Shown in pieces: positions 15,897 through 24,011 of a DNA stretch of 64,000 nucleotides (positions are counted from its first letter, which is position 1; every line of letters begins with the position of its first letter). Below the pieces are notes generated by a model. It did no database searches, was not told where the DNA came from, and saw only the letters and a list, made by a program, of their open reading frames with translations. Both the position numbers and the translations under genes were made by a program. Source of the DNA: Longispora fulva (GTDB lineage Bacteria; Actinomycetota; Actinomycetes; Mycobacteriales; Micromonosporaceae); contig NZ_JADOUF010000001.1 in NCBI RefSeq assembly GCF_015751905.1, positions 3,534,001-3,598,000 of the forward strand, written 5' to 3'.

Positions 15897-16634
15897 GTGT
15901 CCCGCCCCCTGCGTCTGCTGACGGCCACCGTCCTGTCCCTCGCCGTCGTGCTCGTCCCCACCGGCCCGGCGCTGGCCGGTCCCGTCCCGCTGGGCCCGAA
16001 CACCCGGCTCGAGGTCGGTGACGGCACCACCGGAGCCACCTACGCCCTGTCCACCACGAGCAACTACTGGTCGGCGGTGTGGGTCCGCCCGACGACCAAC
16101 CCCGGAAAGTCCGTCGACTACGACGTCACCCTGCTCGACGGCGCCGGGGCCGCGGTCGGCGGCAGCGCGCTCGGCGCCGACCTGGTCGACGTCGTGGCGA
16201 TCGACTCGAACCTGCGCACGCCGGGGGCGTACCAGGCCCAGACCCGCTACTACGCAGGCACCGGCGGGTACCAGATCGGGTTCGCGCAGCCCAACGAGAT
16301 CCTGCCGCCCATGACCCAGGCCCAGCCGGTGTACGAGATGGACTCTCCGCACTGGCCACTGGCGCTGCGGGACGTGTACCTCGCGGCCGGCGAGTGCCTG
16401 GCGGTCACCGTGTGGGGCGCCAGCAGCTACGGCGACGTCATGGTGCTGGCCAGCGACCCGGCCAACCCGGTGCGGTCCCGGGCCCAGGCGGCGGCCCGGG
16501 TCCCGATCCACACGACCACGGGCATCCAGACGCTGCGGTACACGGCGCCGAGGGGCGGCTGGTACGGCTTCGCGATCGTCGACGACAACGTCTTCTTCTA
16601 CGGCACGCTGCGCTACCAGCGGGTGGCCTGCTGA
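15897..16634 (+). CDS. Secreted protein of unknown function
   Basis: Exported protein of 245 residues. The signal peptide is about residues 1-27 (LLTATVLSLAVVLVPTGPALA) and the mature part of about 218 residues reads as two beta-rich repeats: the stretch around GATYALSTTSNYWSAVWVRP and the stretch around RYTAPRGGWYGFAIVDDNVF both resemble pre-peptidase C-terminal (PPC-like) beta sandwiches. There is no catalytic signature. Start GTG 15897 has GGAG 7 nt upstream and TACAGT at 15861-15866 as a possible -10 box. It is monocistronic and closed by a strong hairpin. Confidence 0.75.
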   Translation: MSRPLRLLTATVLSLAVVLVPTGPALAGPVPLGPNTRLEVGDGTTGATYALSTTSNYWSAVWVRPTTNPGKSVDYDVTLLDGAGAAVGGSALGADLVDVVAIDSNLRTPGAYQAQTRYYAGTGGYQIGFAQPNEILPPMTQAQPVYEMDSPHWPLALRDVYLAAGECLAVTVWGASSYGDVMVLASDPANPVRSRAQAAARVPIHTTTGIQTLRYTAPRGGWYGFAIVDDNVFFYGTLRYQRVAC

Positions 16635-16636
16635 GC

Positions 16637-16673
16637 GGGCGGGGCCGTCACCTGTCGGCTGCCGGCCCCGCCC
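16637..16673 (+). terminator. Strong hairpin terminator
   Basis: GGGCGGGGCCG (16637-16647) and CGGCCCCGCCC (16663-16673) form a perfect 11-bp stem with a 15-nt loop, starting 3 nt after the secreted-protein stop. It lies between convergent genes and faces the thioredoxin gene from the other side. Confidence 0.8.
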
Positions 16674-16781
16674 GGTCCGGCTGAGCTTCCTCGGCTGAGT
16701 GCGGGTGTGCGGCGTGGGTTCCGCGGCCGGGCGGGGTCAGGCGCCGATGGTTTCCTCGGTCACGCGCCTTCGCTTGCTCGG

Positions 16782-17117
16782 TCAGGCGGCGTGCGCGCCG
16801 AGCTTGTCCCGCAGGTATCCCTTGGGTCGGGCGCCGACGAGGGACCCGACCACCTCGCCGCCCCGGAACACCAGCAGGGTCGGCAGGGACATGACCCCGT
16901 AGTCGCGGGTGGTGCGCGGGTTGTCGTCGGAGTTGAGGGCCACGAAGTCCAGCCGCCCGTCGAACTCCTCGGCCAGCTCGGCCAGGCTCACGGAGATCTT
17001 CCGGCACGGCGGGCACCACTCGGCCCAGAAGTCCACCACGACCGGCCGGTCTGCGGCCAGCACCGTGGCGGCGAACGTCTCGTCGGTGACCGTGACTAGC
17101 AGGTCTGTCGCGTGCAA
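16782..17117 (-). CDS. Thioredoxin with a WCPPC active site
   Basis: Thioredoxin of 111 residues, a cytoplasmic dithiol reductase. The fold landmarks are DRPVVVDFWAEWCPPCRKIS, the cis-Pro loop MSLPTLLVF and the terminal helix. The active site is CPPC instead of the canonical CGPC, which is expected to change the redox potential (known from thioredoxin variants; not measured here). The start is TTG 17117, supported by GGGAGG 4 nt upstream, and overlaps the MerR gene by 22 bp. Expression is thus tied to the MerR regulator upstream. Confidence 0.9.
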   Translation of the reverse strand: MHATDLLVTVTDETFAATVLAADRPVVVDFWAEWCPPCRKISVSLAELAEEFDGRLDFVALNSDDNPRTTRDYGVMSLPTLLVFRGGEVVGSLVGARPKGYLRDKLGAHAA

Positions 17118-17479
17118 GTGTCCTCCCGGTGGGTGATCGCATGGCTGAGCTGGGCGTGCAACCGCTCGCGGACCTCGCCCAGCCGGGCGGCGGCGGCGTC
17201 GACCTCGGCGAGCTTGCGCCGCAGCACGGCCACCGAGTCCGGGCAGACGTCCCCGGAGCTGTTGCCGGCCCGCAGGCAGTCGACGAACGGGCGGATGTCG
17301 TCGAGGGTCAGGCCCACGGCGAGCAGCGCCCGGATCTCGTGCACGACGCGCAACTCCGCCGCGTCGTAGGTGCGGTAGCCGTTCGACGAGCGCCGGGCGT
17401 GCAGGAGCCCCCGGGTCTCGTAGTACCGCAGCGCCCGGGTGCTCGTGCCGGCGCGTTCAGCCAACTCCCCGATCAGCAC
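17096..17479 (-). CDS. MerR family regulator
   Basis: MerR-type activator/repressor of 127 residues. The N-terminal winged helix is canonical (MLIGELAERAGTSTRALRYY, ETRGLL, NGYRTYD), followed by a coiled-coil dimerisation helix. Four Cys are present (VDCLRAG, DVCPD, DTCTRQTC at the very C-terminus), making a thiol- or metal-based sensor plausible. It is the first gene of a two-gene operon with the thioredoxin, and the operator-like repeat at 17517-17536 lies just upstream. It probably controls thioredoxin supply in response to a redox or electrophile signal (inference). Confidence 0.9.
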   Translation of the reverse strand: MLIGELAERAGTSTRALRYYETRGLLHARRSSNGYRTYDAAELRVVHEIRALLAVGLTLDDIRPFVDCLRAGNSSGDVCPDSVAVLRRKLAEVDAAAARLGEVRERLHAQLSHAITHREDTCTRQTC

Positions 17480-17516
17480 GTGCCCTCCCTGACGTCTCCG
17501 TGGAAGTCACGCTAGA

Positions 17517-17536
17517 CCTTGTCGCCGGCGTCAAGG
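17517..17536. promoter_or_regulatory. MerR-type operator/promoter
   Basis: CCTTGTCGCCGGCGTCAAGG is a 20-bp near-perfect palindrome (9 of 10 positions per arm) 37 bp upstream of the MerR start. Read on the minus strand it contains a good -35 element (TTGACG), as is usual for MerR operators that lie between -35 and -10. Confidence 0.62.
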
Positions 17537-17647
17537 CAACCCTGCCGACGGGTACGCGGCGGGCGGGAGGCGAACAGGTGGAGCAGTCCGTGGGCGCGTC
17601 CCCGCGGAAGCGGACGCCGCCGGTCGGGGCGAGCGCGGCCCCGGGGG

Positions 17648-18061
17648 CTACGGGCCGGTCGGGATGAAGCCGAGCTGCTGCATCATGCCGAACTGGTCGA
17701 CGACTCCCCAGTGTTCGACGATCTGCCCACCGCTCATCCGGGAGATGTGCATCTCCTCCCAGGAGGCCTTCTTGTTCACCGGCGGCATCCCCATGAACTC
17801 GCCGGTCATGGTGCCGGTGGCCGTGATGTGGATGACGTGCCTGTCGCCCTCGTTCACCTCGTTCGTGATGGCGCAGTCCAGGTCGGGGAACGCGGCCAGG
17901 TACGCGGTGAAGAACTGGCGCAGGCCCTCCCTGTCCTGCGAGTATCCCGGGATCATGACGTGCTCCACGTAGTCCGGGGCGAAGACCTGGTCGATCAGCT
18001 CGAAGCGGCCCTTGTTGAGGATCTCCTCGGGCACCAGCCGATGCGTGTCCGCGTCCGACAT
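17648..18061 (-). CDS. SnoaL-like (ester cyclase) family protein
   Basis: Protein of 137 residues with the SnoaL polyketide-cyclase-like alpha+beta barrel: EEILNKGRFELIDQVFAPDYVEH, FFTAYLAAFPDLDCAI, then VNKKASWEEMHISRMSGGQIVEHWGVVDQFGMMQQLG, the typical C-terminal half. Most such stand-alone proteins are annotated ester cyclases without known substrate, and no polyketide genes are nearby. I chose ATG 18061 because GAGGGG lies 8 nt upstream; GTG 18070 is the alternative. The palindrome at 18108-18131 lies just upstream. Confidence 0.85.
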   Translation of the reverse strand: MSDADTHRLVPEEILNKGRFELIDQVFAPDYVEHVMIPGYSQDREGLRQFFTAYLAAFPDLDCAITNEVNEGDRHVIHITATGTMTGEFMGMPPVNKKASWEEMHISRMSGGQIVEHWGVVDQFGMMQQLGFIPTGP

Positions 18062-18107
18062 CTCGATCACCCCTCAGGTTCGTGCTCACACCGGTTCTGA
18101 CGCTACA

Positions 18108-18131
18108 CCCGATATCAGGTGATAAATCGGG
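18108..18131. promoter_or_regulatory. Palindromic operator upstream of the SnoaL-like gene
   Basis: A dyad with core TATCAGGTGATA (18113-18124) flanked by CCCGA and TCGGG arms (18108-18112 and 18127-18131, with a 2-nt offset). It is A+T-rich for this genome and lies about 47 bp before the SnoaL-like start, suiting a TetR- or MarR-type repressor not encoded next to it. Confidence 0.45.
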
Positions 18132-18142
18132 AACTGTGGAAG

Positions 18143-18703
18143 CTAGCCGTAGACCCGGTGTGGCCGCGCCCGGCCGCGTCGGTCCCGGCGGATGTGCCGG
18201 ACGTAGGCGCCGACGCAGCCGAGGATCACCAGCACCGGCACGCCCCAACTGAGCAGCCGCTCGATCCGGTTCCACACCGGCTCGTCGGGCTCCCGGGGCG
18301 GGAAGTCGGCGGGGAACCCGGTCGCGGTGCCGCCGACGTCGAGGACCGCCTGGCCACGGCCGAGCGCCGGGTCCGCAGACTCGGCGGTCGTCTCCCACCG
18401 GCCGGGCGGCAGCACGTCCAACGCCGCGTACACCCCGGTCTGCTCCGGCACGGCGACCATCCGCACCGGCCCGATCCGCTGCGCGCCCTCGCCGGCGGTG
18501 CGCACGGCGGTCAGCAGGACCACGACGGGTACGTCGACCCGGTGGCCGTCCTCGGTCCACACCCCGGCGGCCCGGACGTGGCCCGCGCCGTCACCGGCCA
18601 CGGTGAACGCGATCGTCGAGCCGTGCGCCAGCGCCGGTCGCGGCCACAGTGCCGCGAGCACCACGACGAGGCCGACGACGACGAGGGCGGAGCGCCTGGT
18701 CAC
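18143..18703 (-). CDS. Exported membrane-anchored protein, partner of EboA
   Basis: Protein of 186 residues with an N-terminal signal peptide (VTRRSALVVVGLVVVLAALW, cut near PALAHG), an extracytoplasmic beta-rich domain beginning HGSTIAFTVAGDGAG, and a C-terminal membrane anchor (SWGVPVLVILGCVGAYV) with a basic cytoplasmic tail. The mature N-terminal His and immunoglobulin-like look recall CopC/FixH-type proteins, but I see no full metal motif. The start GTG 18703 overlaps the EboA stop in GTGA, so the two are translationally coupled. Function unknown. Confidence 0.75.
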   Translation of the reverse strand: MTRRSALVVVGLVVVLAALWPRPALAHGSTIAFTVAGDGAGHVRAAGVWTEDGHRVDVPVVVLLTAVRTAGEGAQRIGPVRMVAVPEQTGVYAALDVLPPGRWETTAESADPALGRGQAVLDVGGTATGFPADFPPREPDEPVWNRIERLLSWGVPVLVILGCVGAYVRHIRRDRRGRARPHRVYG

Positions 18704-19311
18704 GTGGTGGTCCCAGCGGTCAGGCGGCGCAGCAGCGCCGCGGCGTCGGTGGACAGGTGCCGTCCGGCGGCGCGGCGGGCCGTGGCCATGTCGGTGAGCA
18801 TCCGGGCCAGTTCGGCGTCGGCCCGCTCGTCGAGGTCGTGCACCACGCCGAGGGGCACGCCCATCCGCACGCACCGGACGACGGCCTGCCGCCAGGCCTC
18901 GTCGTCGAGGTGCGCCGAGTAGGGCCCGAGGGCCGCGGCGAGCAGCGCGGGGTCCTTCCCCGAGCAGGCGTCGCGGAGCAGGTGCACCGCCGTGCCGCCG
19001 AGGTCGAGCATCGCCAGGGCCCGCAGTACGGTGCGCCGCTCGAGCGCGTCACCGAAGCGGTAGAGCTTCTCGACCACGGCGGCCAGGGCCCGGCCGCGCA
19101 TCGGCAGGACCGACAGCAGCAGCACCCGGGCCGCGACGTCCGCCGTCCAGCCCGGCGCCTGCGGGAGTGGCCGGTTGCCGCAGCGGCGGGCGGCCAACGA
19201 GTACAGGCCGGCGATGGTGGACGGTTCCACCGCGACGCGGTGGAGCGCCCCGATCAACCAGCTGCGGTCCGGCACGGCGACGAGCGCCGCCCGGAGTTGG
19301 TCGGGATTCAT
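18700..19311 (-). CDS. EboA domain-containing protein
   Basis: Helical cytoplasmic protein of 203 residues resembling EboA. The most conserved stretch is LAAALGPYSAHLDDEAWRQA, followed by CVRMGVPLGVVHDLDERADAELARML. In eustigmatophyte, cyanobacterial and other bacterial ebo operons, EboA accompanies a TatD-like protein, a UbiA prenyltransferase and sugar-phosphate-like enzymes thought to make a prenylated cell-envelope metabolite. None of those is here. The start ATG 19311 is fixed by GAGGAGG 5 nt upstream. It is coupled by a 4-nt overlap to the exported membrane-anchored protein. Confidence 0.8.
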   Translation of the reverse strand: MNPDQLRAALVAVPDRSWLIGALHRVAVEPSTIAGLYSLAARRCGNRPLPQAPGWTADVAARVLLLSVLPMRGRALAAVVEKLYRFGDALERRTVLRALAMLDLGGTAVHLLRDACSGKDPALLAAALGPYSAHLDDEAWRQAVVRCVRMGVPLGVVHDLDERADAELARMLTDMATARRAAGRHLSTDAAALLRRLTAGTTT

Positions 19312-19406
19312 GGGATCCTCCTCAGGCTCTCGACGACGCTGACAGGCCGGGGCAAGCCCGGACGGGCGCGGTGACCGACCGGAACCGGTCACCGCGCCCT
19401 GGTCGG

Positions 19407-20861
19407 TCAGGTGCCGGCGACGGCGATCTCGGCGGCTGAGGTCCACGGGTTGTTGTTGACCTCGGACAGGGCGCGCAATTTCACGTAGCGGCCGGCTCTG
19501 GGCGCGAACGTGGCCGCCTCTTCGGTGGTGGTGTTGGTCCAGGTTCCGGTCGCCACCGGGGTGCCCCAGGTGACGCCGTCGGTGGACACGTACACCTCGT
19601 AGCGGGCGATCGTGCCGTTGCCGCCGCTCTGGCGGGGCAGGTAGTACAGGCTCGTCACCTGGTAGGTGGCGTGCAGGTCCAGCTGGATCTCGTGCGGGGG
19701 CGGCGGGTTGCCGGCCGACCAGGCGGTGTGCCAGATCGTGGCCGGGTCGCCGTCGACGACGTTGGCGGCGGCCCCGTTCTCATTCGCGGTCTCCTGGCTG
19801 TCGGCGGACCGCACCGTCAGTCCGGGGATCCGGCCGGGCGGGTTGGGGCCGCCACCGCCGGCGATCAGGAAGACGTTGTCCGCGACGTTGAAGTGGGTGG
19901 CCAGGTAGCTGCCGGCCGGCGGGTTGGTGTGGTAGTAGTCGTCGTGATTGCAGTCGAGCCGGTTCTCGTGCGCCCGGTCGGCGCACAGGATGCGCATCGG
20001 CGGGTAGTTGGGGCTGTCGGAATAGCACATGACGTCGTACTCGTCGGTGCAGTGCGCGCCGTGGCTGGTGTTGGGCGCGCTGTAGCTGACCGCGCCGAGG
20101 TTGTGGCCGAGTTCGTGGGCCATGACCTGCCCGTTCCAGCAGCCGCTGTCGGACCGGGCGAACATCGGGCCGAAGTTGCTCTGGTTGGCGGCGATCTTGC
20201 GGTCGTCGCCCCGGAACTCGCCGATCCCGCAGTACACCGTGGAGTCCGTGATCAGGGAGTACTTGCGGTCCACCCGGTTGTAGCCCAGGGCCTTCATGGC
20301 GTTGATGGTTCCGTCGAAGGAGCCGATCGCCGCCGCGCTGATCCCGACGTCGAGCACGGTCGGCACGCAGGCCGCGTCGTGCACGAACCGGATGTGCCGG
20401 GTGCCGCCGGTCTCCTTGGCGCTCTCGTTGTAGATGGTGTCCATGTCCTGCGACCACTGCACGAACGACGCCTTGTACTGGTTGTACCGGTCGGCGTTCG
20501 GGCCGTGCACGTAGATGACCTGCACCCGGTTGCCGGACTGGCCGTCACCGACGCACGGGGCGGCGGCGAGCGGCGCGGGTGCCGGGGCGGCCGGGGCTAC
20601 CGGGGCCTTCGCGTTCAGCCCCGGCGGGGCGATGTCGGGGCCGTGGGTACAGGCGCCCGACAGCCGGAGCCGGTACAACCCGGCACACGCGGCGCTGCCG
20701 GGCACCAGGTCGCGGTAGACCATGCCGTGTGCCGGCTGGTCGGAGGGAACCCGCGGCGTGTCGTGCGCGGGGGTGGACGCGCCGGCGGACGCCGGCAGGC
20801 CGAGTCCGAGGGCCGCGACGGCCACGAGGACCGCGAGCCATCGGGGTGAGGGGTGGGGCAT
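19407..20861 (-). CDS. Secreted zinc metallopeptidase with C-terminal F5/8 type C domain
   Basis: Extracellular enzyme of 484 residues: signal peptide (about 1-28), a pro/linker rich in Ala and Pro to about residue 100, a reprolysin-like metallopeptidase (about 103-335) and a discoidin/F5-8C carbohydrate-binding module (about 345-484). Zinc ligands are His249 and His253 with Glu250 (HELGHNLG), and the Met-turn is DVMCYSD (Met278). The third metzincin ligand is not at the standard HExxHxxGxxH spacing; His267 or His270 in TSHGAHC may replace it. Several Cys in the catalytic domain suggest disulfides. Start ATG has GAGG 5 nt upstream. It is divergent from the GH31 gene, which carries a closely similar F5-8C module. 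Confidence 0.88.
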   Translation of the reverse strand: MPHPSPRWLAVLVAVAALGLGLPASAGASTPAHDTPRVPSDQPAHGMVYRDLVPGSAACAGLYRLRLSGACTHGPDIAPPGLNAKAPVAPAAPAPAPLAAAPCVGDGQSGNRVQVIYVHGPNADRYNQYKASFVQWSQDMDTIYNESAKETGGTRHIRFVHDAACVPTVLDVGISAAAIGSFDGTINAMKALGYNRVDRKYSLITDSTVYCGIGEFRGDDRKIAANQSNFGPMFARSDSGCWNGQVMAHELGHNLGAVSYSAPNTSHGAHCTDEYDVMCYSDSPNYPPMRILCADRAHENRLDCNHDDYYHTNPPAGSYLATHFNVADNVFLIAGGGGPNPPGRIPGLTVRSADSQETANENGAAANVVDGDPATIWHTAWSAGNPPPPHEIQLDLHATYQVTSLYYLPRQSGGNGTIARYEVYVSTDGVTWGTPVATGTWTNTTTEEAATFAPRAGRYVKLRALSEVNNNPWTSAAEIAVAGT

Positions 20862-21219
20862 GACTTCCTCGTTTCGTCCGAGGGGAGGGCATGGCAGGTC
20901 AGACCGGCGACCGCGAGGGAACGGTCGCGGCCTCCGGGCCGCTCCGGACAGGCTTGGGACCGTCTGTTCGGGGTCTGACGGTCACCGATGTGGAGGACGG
21001 TGACGCTGCGTTGCTTTCTAGCCCTCCCCGGCACCCCGGTCAACCCAAACGATCAGTATCGATCATTCACACATCGCGACCAGGGGTGTGTACGGCCGGA
21101 TTCGGACGATCGCGCAGCCGCGCGCAGGAATACGCATCGGCCCTGCTCGATGGATGCACGGTAGTGCGCGTTTCCCCGGTTTCATTGACAGTTATCGTCA
21201 CGTCGGTTCTCAATGAGGT
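20862..21219. other. 358-bp divergent intergenic region
   Basis: No gene is visible here. It holds the promoters of the divergent metallopeptidase and GH31 genes. Near 21050-21066 is an A+T-richer, GATC-rich dyad (CGATCAGTATCGATCAT) that could be a regulator site. On the plus strand TTGACA at 21185-21190 is followed 18 bp later by CTCAAT (21209-21214), placing the transcript start at or within a base of the GH31 ATG. Confidence 0.5.
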
Positions 21220-23967
21220 ATGACCTCTCCCCCTCGCAGACTCCGACTGCTCCTCGGAGGACTCCTGATCGGCACGGCTCTGAGCGTGTGCCCGATCTCC
21301 CCGGCCAGCGCGGCGACCGCCGGGAACGTCACCGGATTGACCCAGGCGGGCAACGTCTACAACATCGCGACGAACAGCTCGGCGAAGGCGCGGGTGACGT
21401 TCGCACGCGCGGACATCTTCCGGATCGAGCTTGCCCCGACCGGGACGTACAGTGACCCCGCCGGCACGGACATCACGATCAAGACCAGTTTCGGGTACAG
21501 CGCTCCGGCGTTCACCGACGCCGGCACGTACTACCGGGTCACGACGAGTTCGGTGTCGTTGCGGATCAACAAGTCCCCGCTGACATTCGCCACGTACAAG
21601 GCCGACAACACGACGCTGCTGTGGTCGGAGTCGGCCCCGCTGAACTGGACCGGATCGCAGACCACCCAGTCGCTGACCCAGGGCCCCAGCGAGCAGTACT
21701 ACGGCACCGGGCTGCGGCTCGGCGAGTGGGCGCTGCGCGGGAAGACGGTACCCGTCAAGATCGACAATGCGTGGAACGAGAACGACAACGCGTCCCCGGC
21801 GCCGTTCTACATGTCCACCAACGGCTACGGGGTGCTGCGCAACACCTGGGCACCGGGTTCCTACGCGTTCACCGGGCCCTCGGCGTTGACCCACGACGAG
21901 AACCGGTTCGACGCGTACTACTTCGCCGGCAACGGTCCCGGTGACCTCAAAGGCGTGCTGAACGCGTACACCGACGTCACCGGCAAGCCGTTCCTGGCCC
22001 CGATGTGGGGCCTGGAGGTCGGCAACGCCGACTGCTTCAACGCCTCCAACCCCACGTATCAGGGCGACCACAACCGGGTCGGCCACCAGGTGACCCCGGA
22101 CGTCGTCGCGTACGCCACGGACGCCCGCAACAAGAACATGCCGTCGGGCTGGTTCCTCCCGAACGACGGCTACGGCTGCGGCTACACGAACCTCTCCACG
22201 GCCGCGAGTGGCCTGGCCGCCAAGGGATTCCACACCGGACTGTGGACGTCCACCGGATTGAACGGCATGCCGGGTGAGATCGCCGCCGGATCGCGCGCGG
22301 TGAAAACGGATGTCGCCTGGATCGGCGGCGGCTACAAGAGCGCGTTCACCGGGGTCAACCAGGCGGTCAACGGGATCGAATCGAACTCCGACGCCCGCCG
22401 GTTCGTCTGGACGGTCGACGGCTGGGCCGGTACGCAGCGCAACGCGGTGGTGTGGACCGGGGACACCGAAGGCAACTGGGACAACATGCGCTGGCACGTG
22501 CCCGCCATCGCCGGAGCAGGCCTGTCCGGACTCAACTACGCCTCCGGCGACATCGACGGCATCTTCCAGGGCTCGCCGGCCACCTACGCCCGCGACCTGC
22601 AATGGAAGGCCTTCACCCCGGCACTGATGACCATGTCCGGCTGGGGACCCACCAACCCGTCGACCGGCTACAACGACAAGCAGCCGTGGCGGTGGGCCGA
22701 GCCGACGCTGAGCATCAACCGCAAATACCTGCAACTCAAGATGCGGCTGATGCCCTACATGTACACGATGAGCGCCAACGCCACCACGACCGGCACCCCG
22801 GCCGTGCGGGCCATGGTCCTCGACTACCCCAACGACCCGGTCGCACGCGGCAACCAGACCTCCGGTGAGTTCCTGTCCGGCGACTCGTTCCTCGTCGCGC
22901 CAGTGGTGACGAACACGACCACCCGTGACGGCATCTACCTGCCCGCCGGCACCTGGACGGACTACTGGACCGGCCAGGTCTACCAGGGCCCCACCACCCT
23001 CAACGGCTACAACGCGCCCCTCGACACGCTGCCCCTGTTCGTCAAGGGCGGCGCGATCGTGCCGATGTGGCCGCAGATGAACTACACCGGCGAGAAGGCC
23101 GTCTCGACGTTGACCTACGACCTCTACCCGCGCGGCACCTCGAACTTCACCCTCTACGAGGACGACGGCATCACCCGCGCCTACAAGACCGGCGCGTCCG
23201 CCACCCAGGCCGTGACCATGACCGCCCCGACGTCCGGGACCGGCGACATCACCGTCGACGTCGGCGCTTCCGTCGGCACCTACACCGGCAAACCCACCAG
23301 CCGTGGCTACGAGTTCACCACCCACCTCGCCGGCGCACCGACCAGCGTCACCCTCGGCGGCACCACGCTGACCAAGCACGCCTCGAAGGCGGCCTACGAC
23401 AGCGCGCCGACCGGCTGGTACTTCGACGGCAAGGTCCTGTGGACCAAGGCCGGCGCACAATCAGCAGGGTTCTCCGTCACCATGACCGGGGCCACCCTGC
23501 CCGGCTCCACCGTCCCACCCACCGGCTCGCAGCCCATCCCCAGGACCGGCTGGTCGGTGCTGTTGGCCGACAGCCAGGAAACCGCGTCGGCGAACAACGC
23601 GGCCACCAACGCCATCGACGGGAACTCCTCCACCATCTGGCACACCAAATGGACCGGCGGCACCCTCCCGCACGAGATCCAGATCGACCTGGGAGCGAGC
23701 TACAACGTCGACTCGTTGCAGGTCCTCCCCCGCCAGGACGGCGGAGCCAACGGCCGCATCGGCTCCTACGAGATCTACGTCTCCGACTCCCCGACCGGCT
23801 GGGGAACAGCGGTGGCCACGGGGACGTTCTCGGACACCGCCACCGAGAAGACGGTGACGTTCGCCGCGAAGAGCGGCCGCTACGTCCGGCTTCGAGCCCT
23901 CACCGAAGCCGGCAACCGGGGACCGTGGACCTCGGTGGCCGAACTGAACGCGACCTCAGCCGTCTGA
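21220..23967 (+). CDS. Secreted GH31 alpha-glucosidase/alpha-glucosyltransferase with F5/8 type C domain
   Basis: Extracellular family 31 glycoside hydrolase of 915 residues. Signal peptide about 1-31 (ending PASAATAG); N-terminal beta domain; catalytic TIM barrel (about 255-560) with predicted nucleophile Asp364 (VKTDVAWIGGGY) and acid/base Asp415 (WTGDTEGNWDNM); proximal and distal beta domains, the distal one DUF5110-like (LYEDDGITRAYKTG); then a discoidin/F5-8C module (about 770-915). The nucleophile context resembles the transglycosylating GH31 subgroup (isomaltosyl/alpha-glucosyl transferases), so the product is not certain; alpha-glucan or a related glycan is the expected substrate. 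No Shine-Dalgarno sequence precedes ATG 21220; the promoter placement suggests a leaderless mRNA. Confidence 0.88.
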   Translation: MTSPPRRLRLLLGGLLIGTALSVCPISPASAATAGNVTGLTQAGNVYNIATNSSAKARVTFARADIFRIELAPTGTYSDPAGTDITIKTSFGYSAPAFTDAGTYYRVTTSSVSLRINKSPLTFATYKADNTTLLWSESAPLNWTGSQTTQSLTQGPSEQYYGTGLRLGEWALRGKTVPVKIDNAWNENDNASPAPFYMSTNGYGVLRNTWAPGSYAFTGPSALTHDENRFDAYYFAGNGPGDLKGVLNAYTDVTGKPFLAPMWGLEVGNADCFNASNPTYQGDHNRVGHQVTPDVVAYATDARNKNMPSGWFLPNDGYGCGYTNLSTAASGLAAKGFHTGLWTSTGLNGMPGEIAAGSRAVKTDVAWIGGGYKSAFTGVNQAVNGIESNSDARRFVWTVDGWAGTQRNAVVWTGDTEGNWDNMRWHVPAIAGAGLSGLNYASGDIDGIFQGSPATYARDLQWKAFTPALMTMSGWGPTNPSTGYNDKQPWRWAEPTLSINRKYLQLKMRLMPYMYTMSANATTTGTPAVRAMVLDYPNDPVARGNQTSGEFLSGDSFLVAPVVTNTTTRDGIYLPAGTWTDYWTGQVYQGPTTLNGYNAPLDTLPLFVKGGAIVPMWPQMNYTGEKAVSTLTYDLYPRGTSNFTLYEDDGITRAYKTGASATQAVTMTAPTSGTGDITVDVGASVGTYTGKPTSRGYEFTTHLAGAPTSVTLGGTTLTKHASKAAYDSAPTGWYFDGKVLWTKAGAQSAGFSVTMTGATLPGSTVPPTGSQPIPRTGWSVLLADSQETASANNAATNAIDGNSSTIWHTKWTGGTLPHEIQIDLGASYNVDSLQVLPRQDGGANGRIGSYEIYVSDSPTGWGTAVATGTFSDTATEKTVTFAAKSGRYVRLRALTEAGNRGPWTSVAELNATSAV

Positions 23968-24011
23968 TCCTCTCCTACCCCTCACACGCAACAGGAGTCT
24001 CAATGATGAAG

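Noticed and set aside
21067-23460. 797-codon open frame antisense to the GH31 gene, and similar long antisense frames (for example 14160-16511, 25448-29365)
   Set aside because: Low-complexity Arg/Gly/Val-rich translations with no domain; they are shadows produced by extreme G+C third positions of real genes on the other strand.
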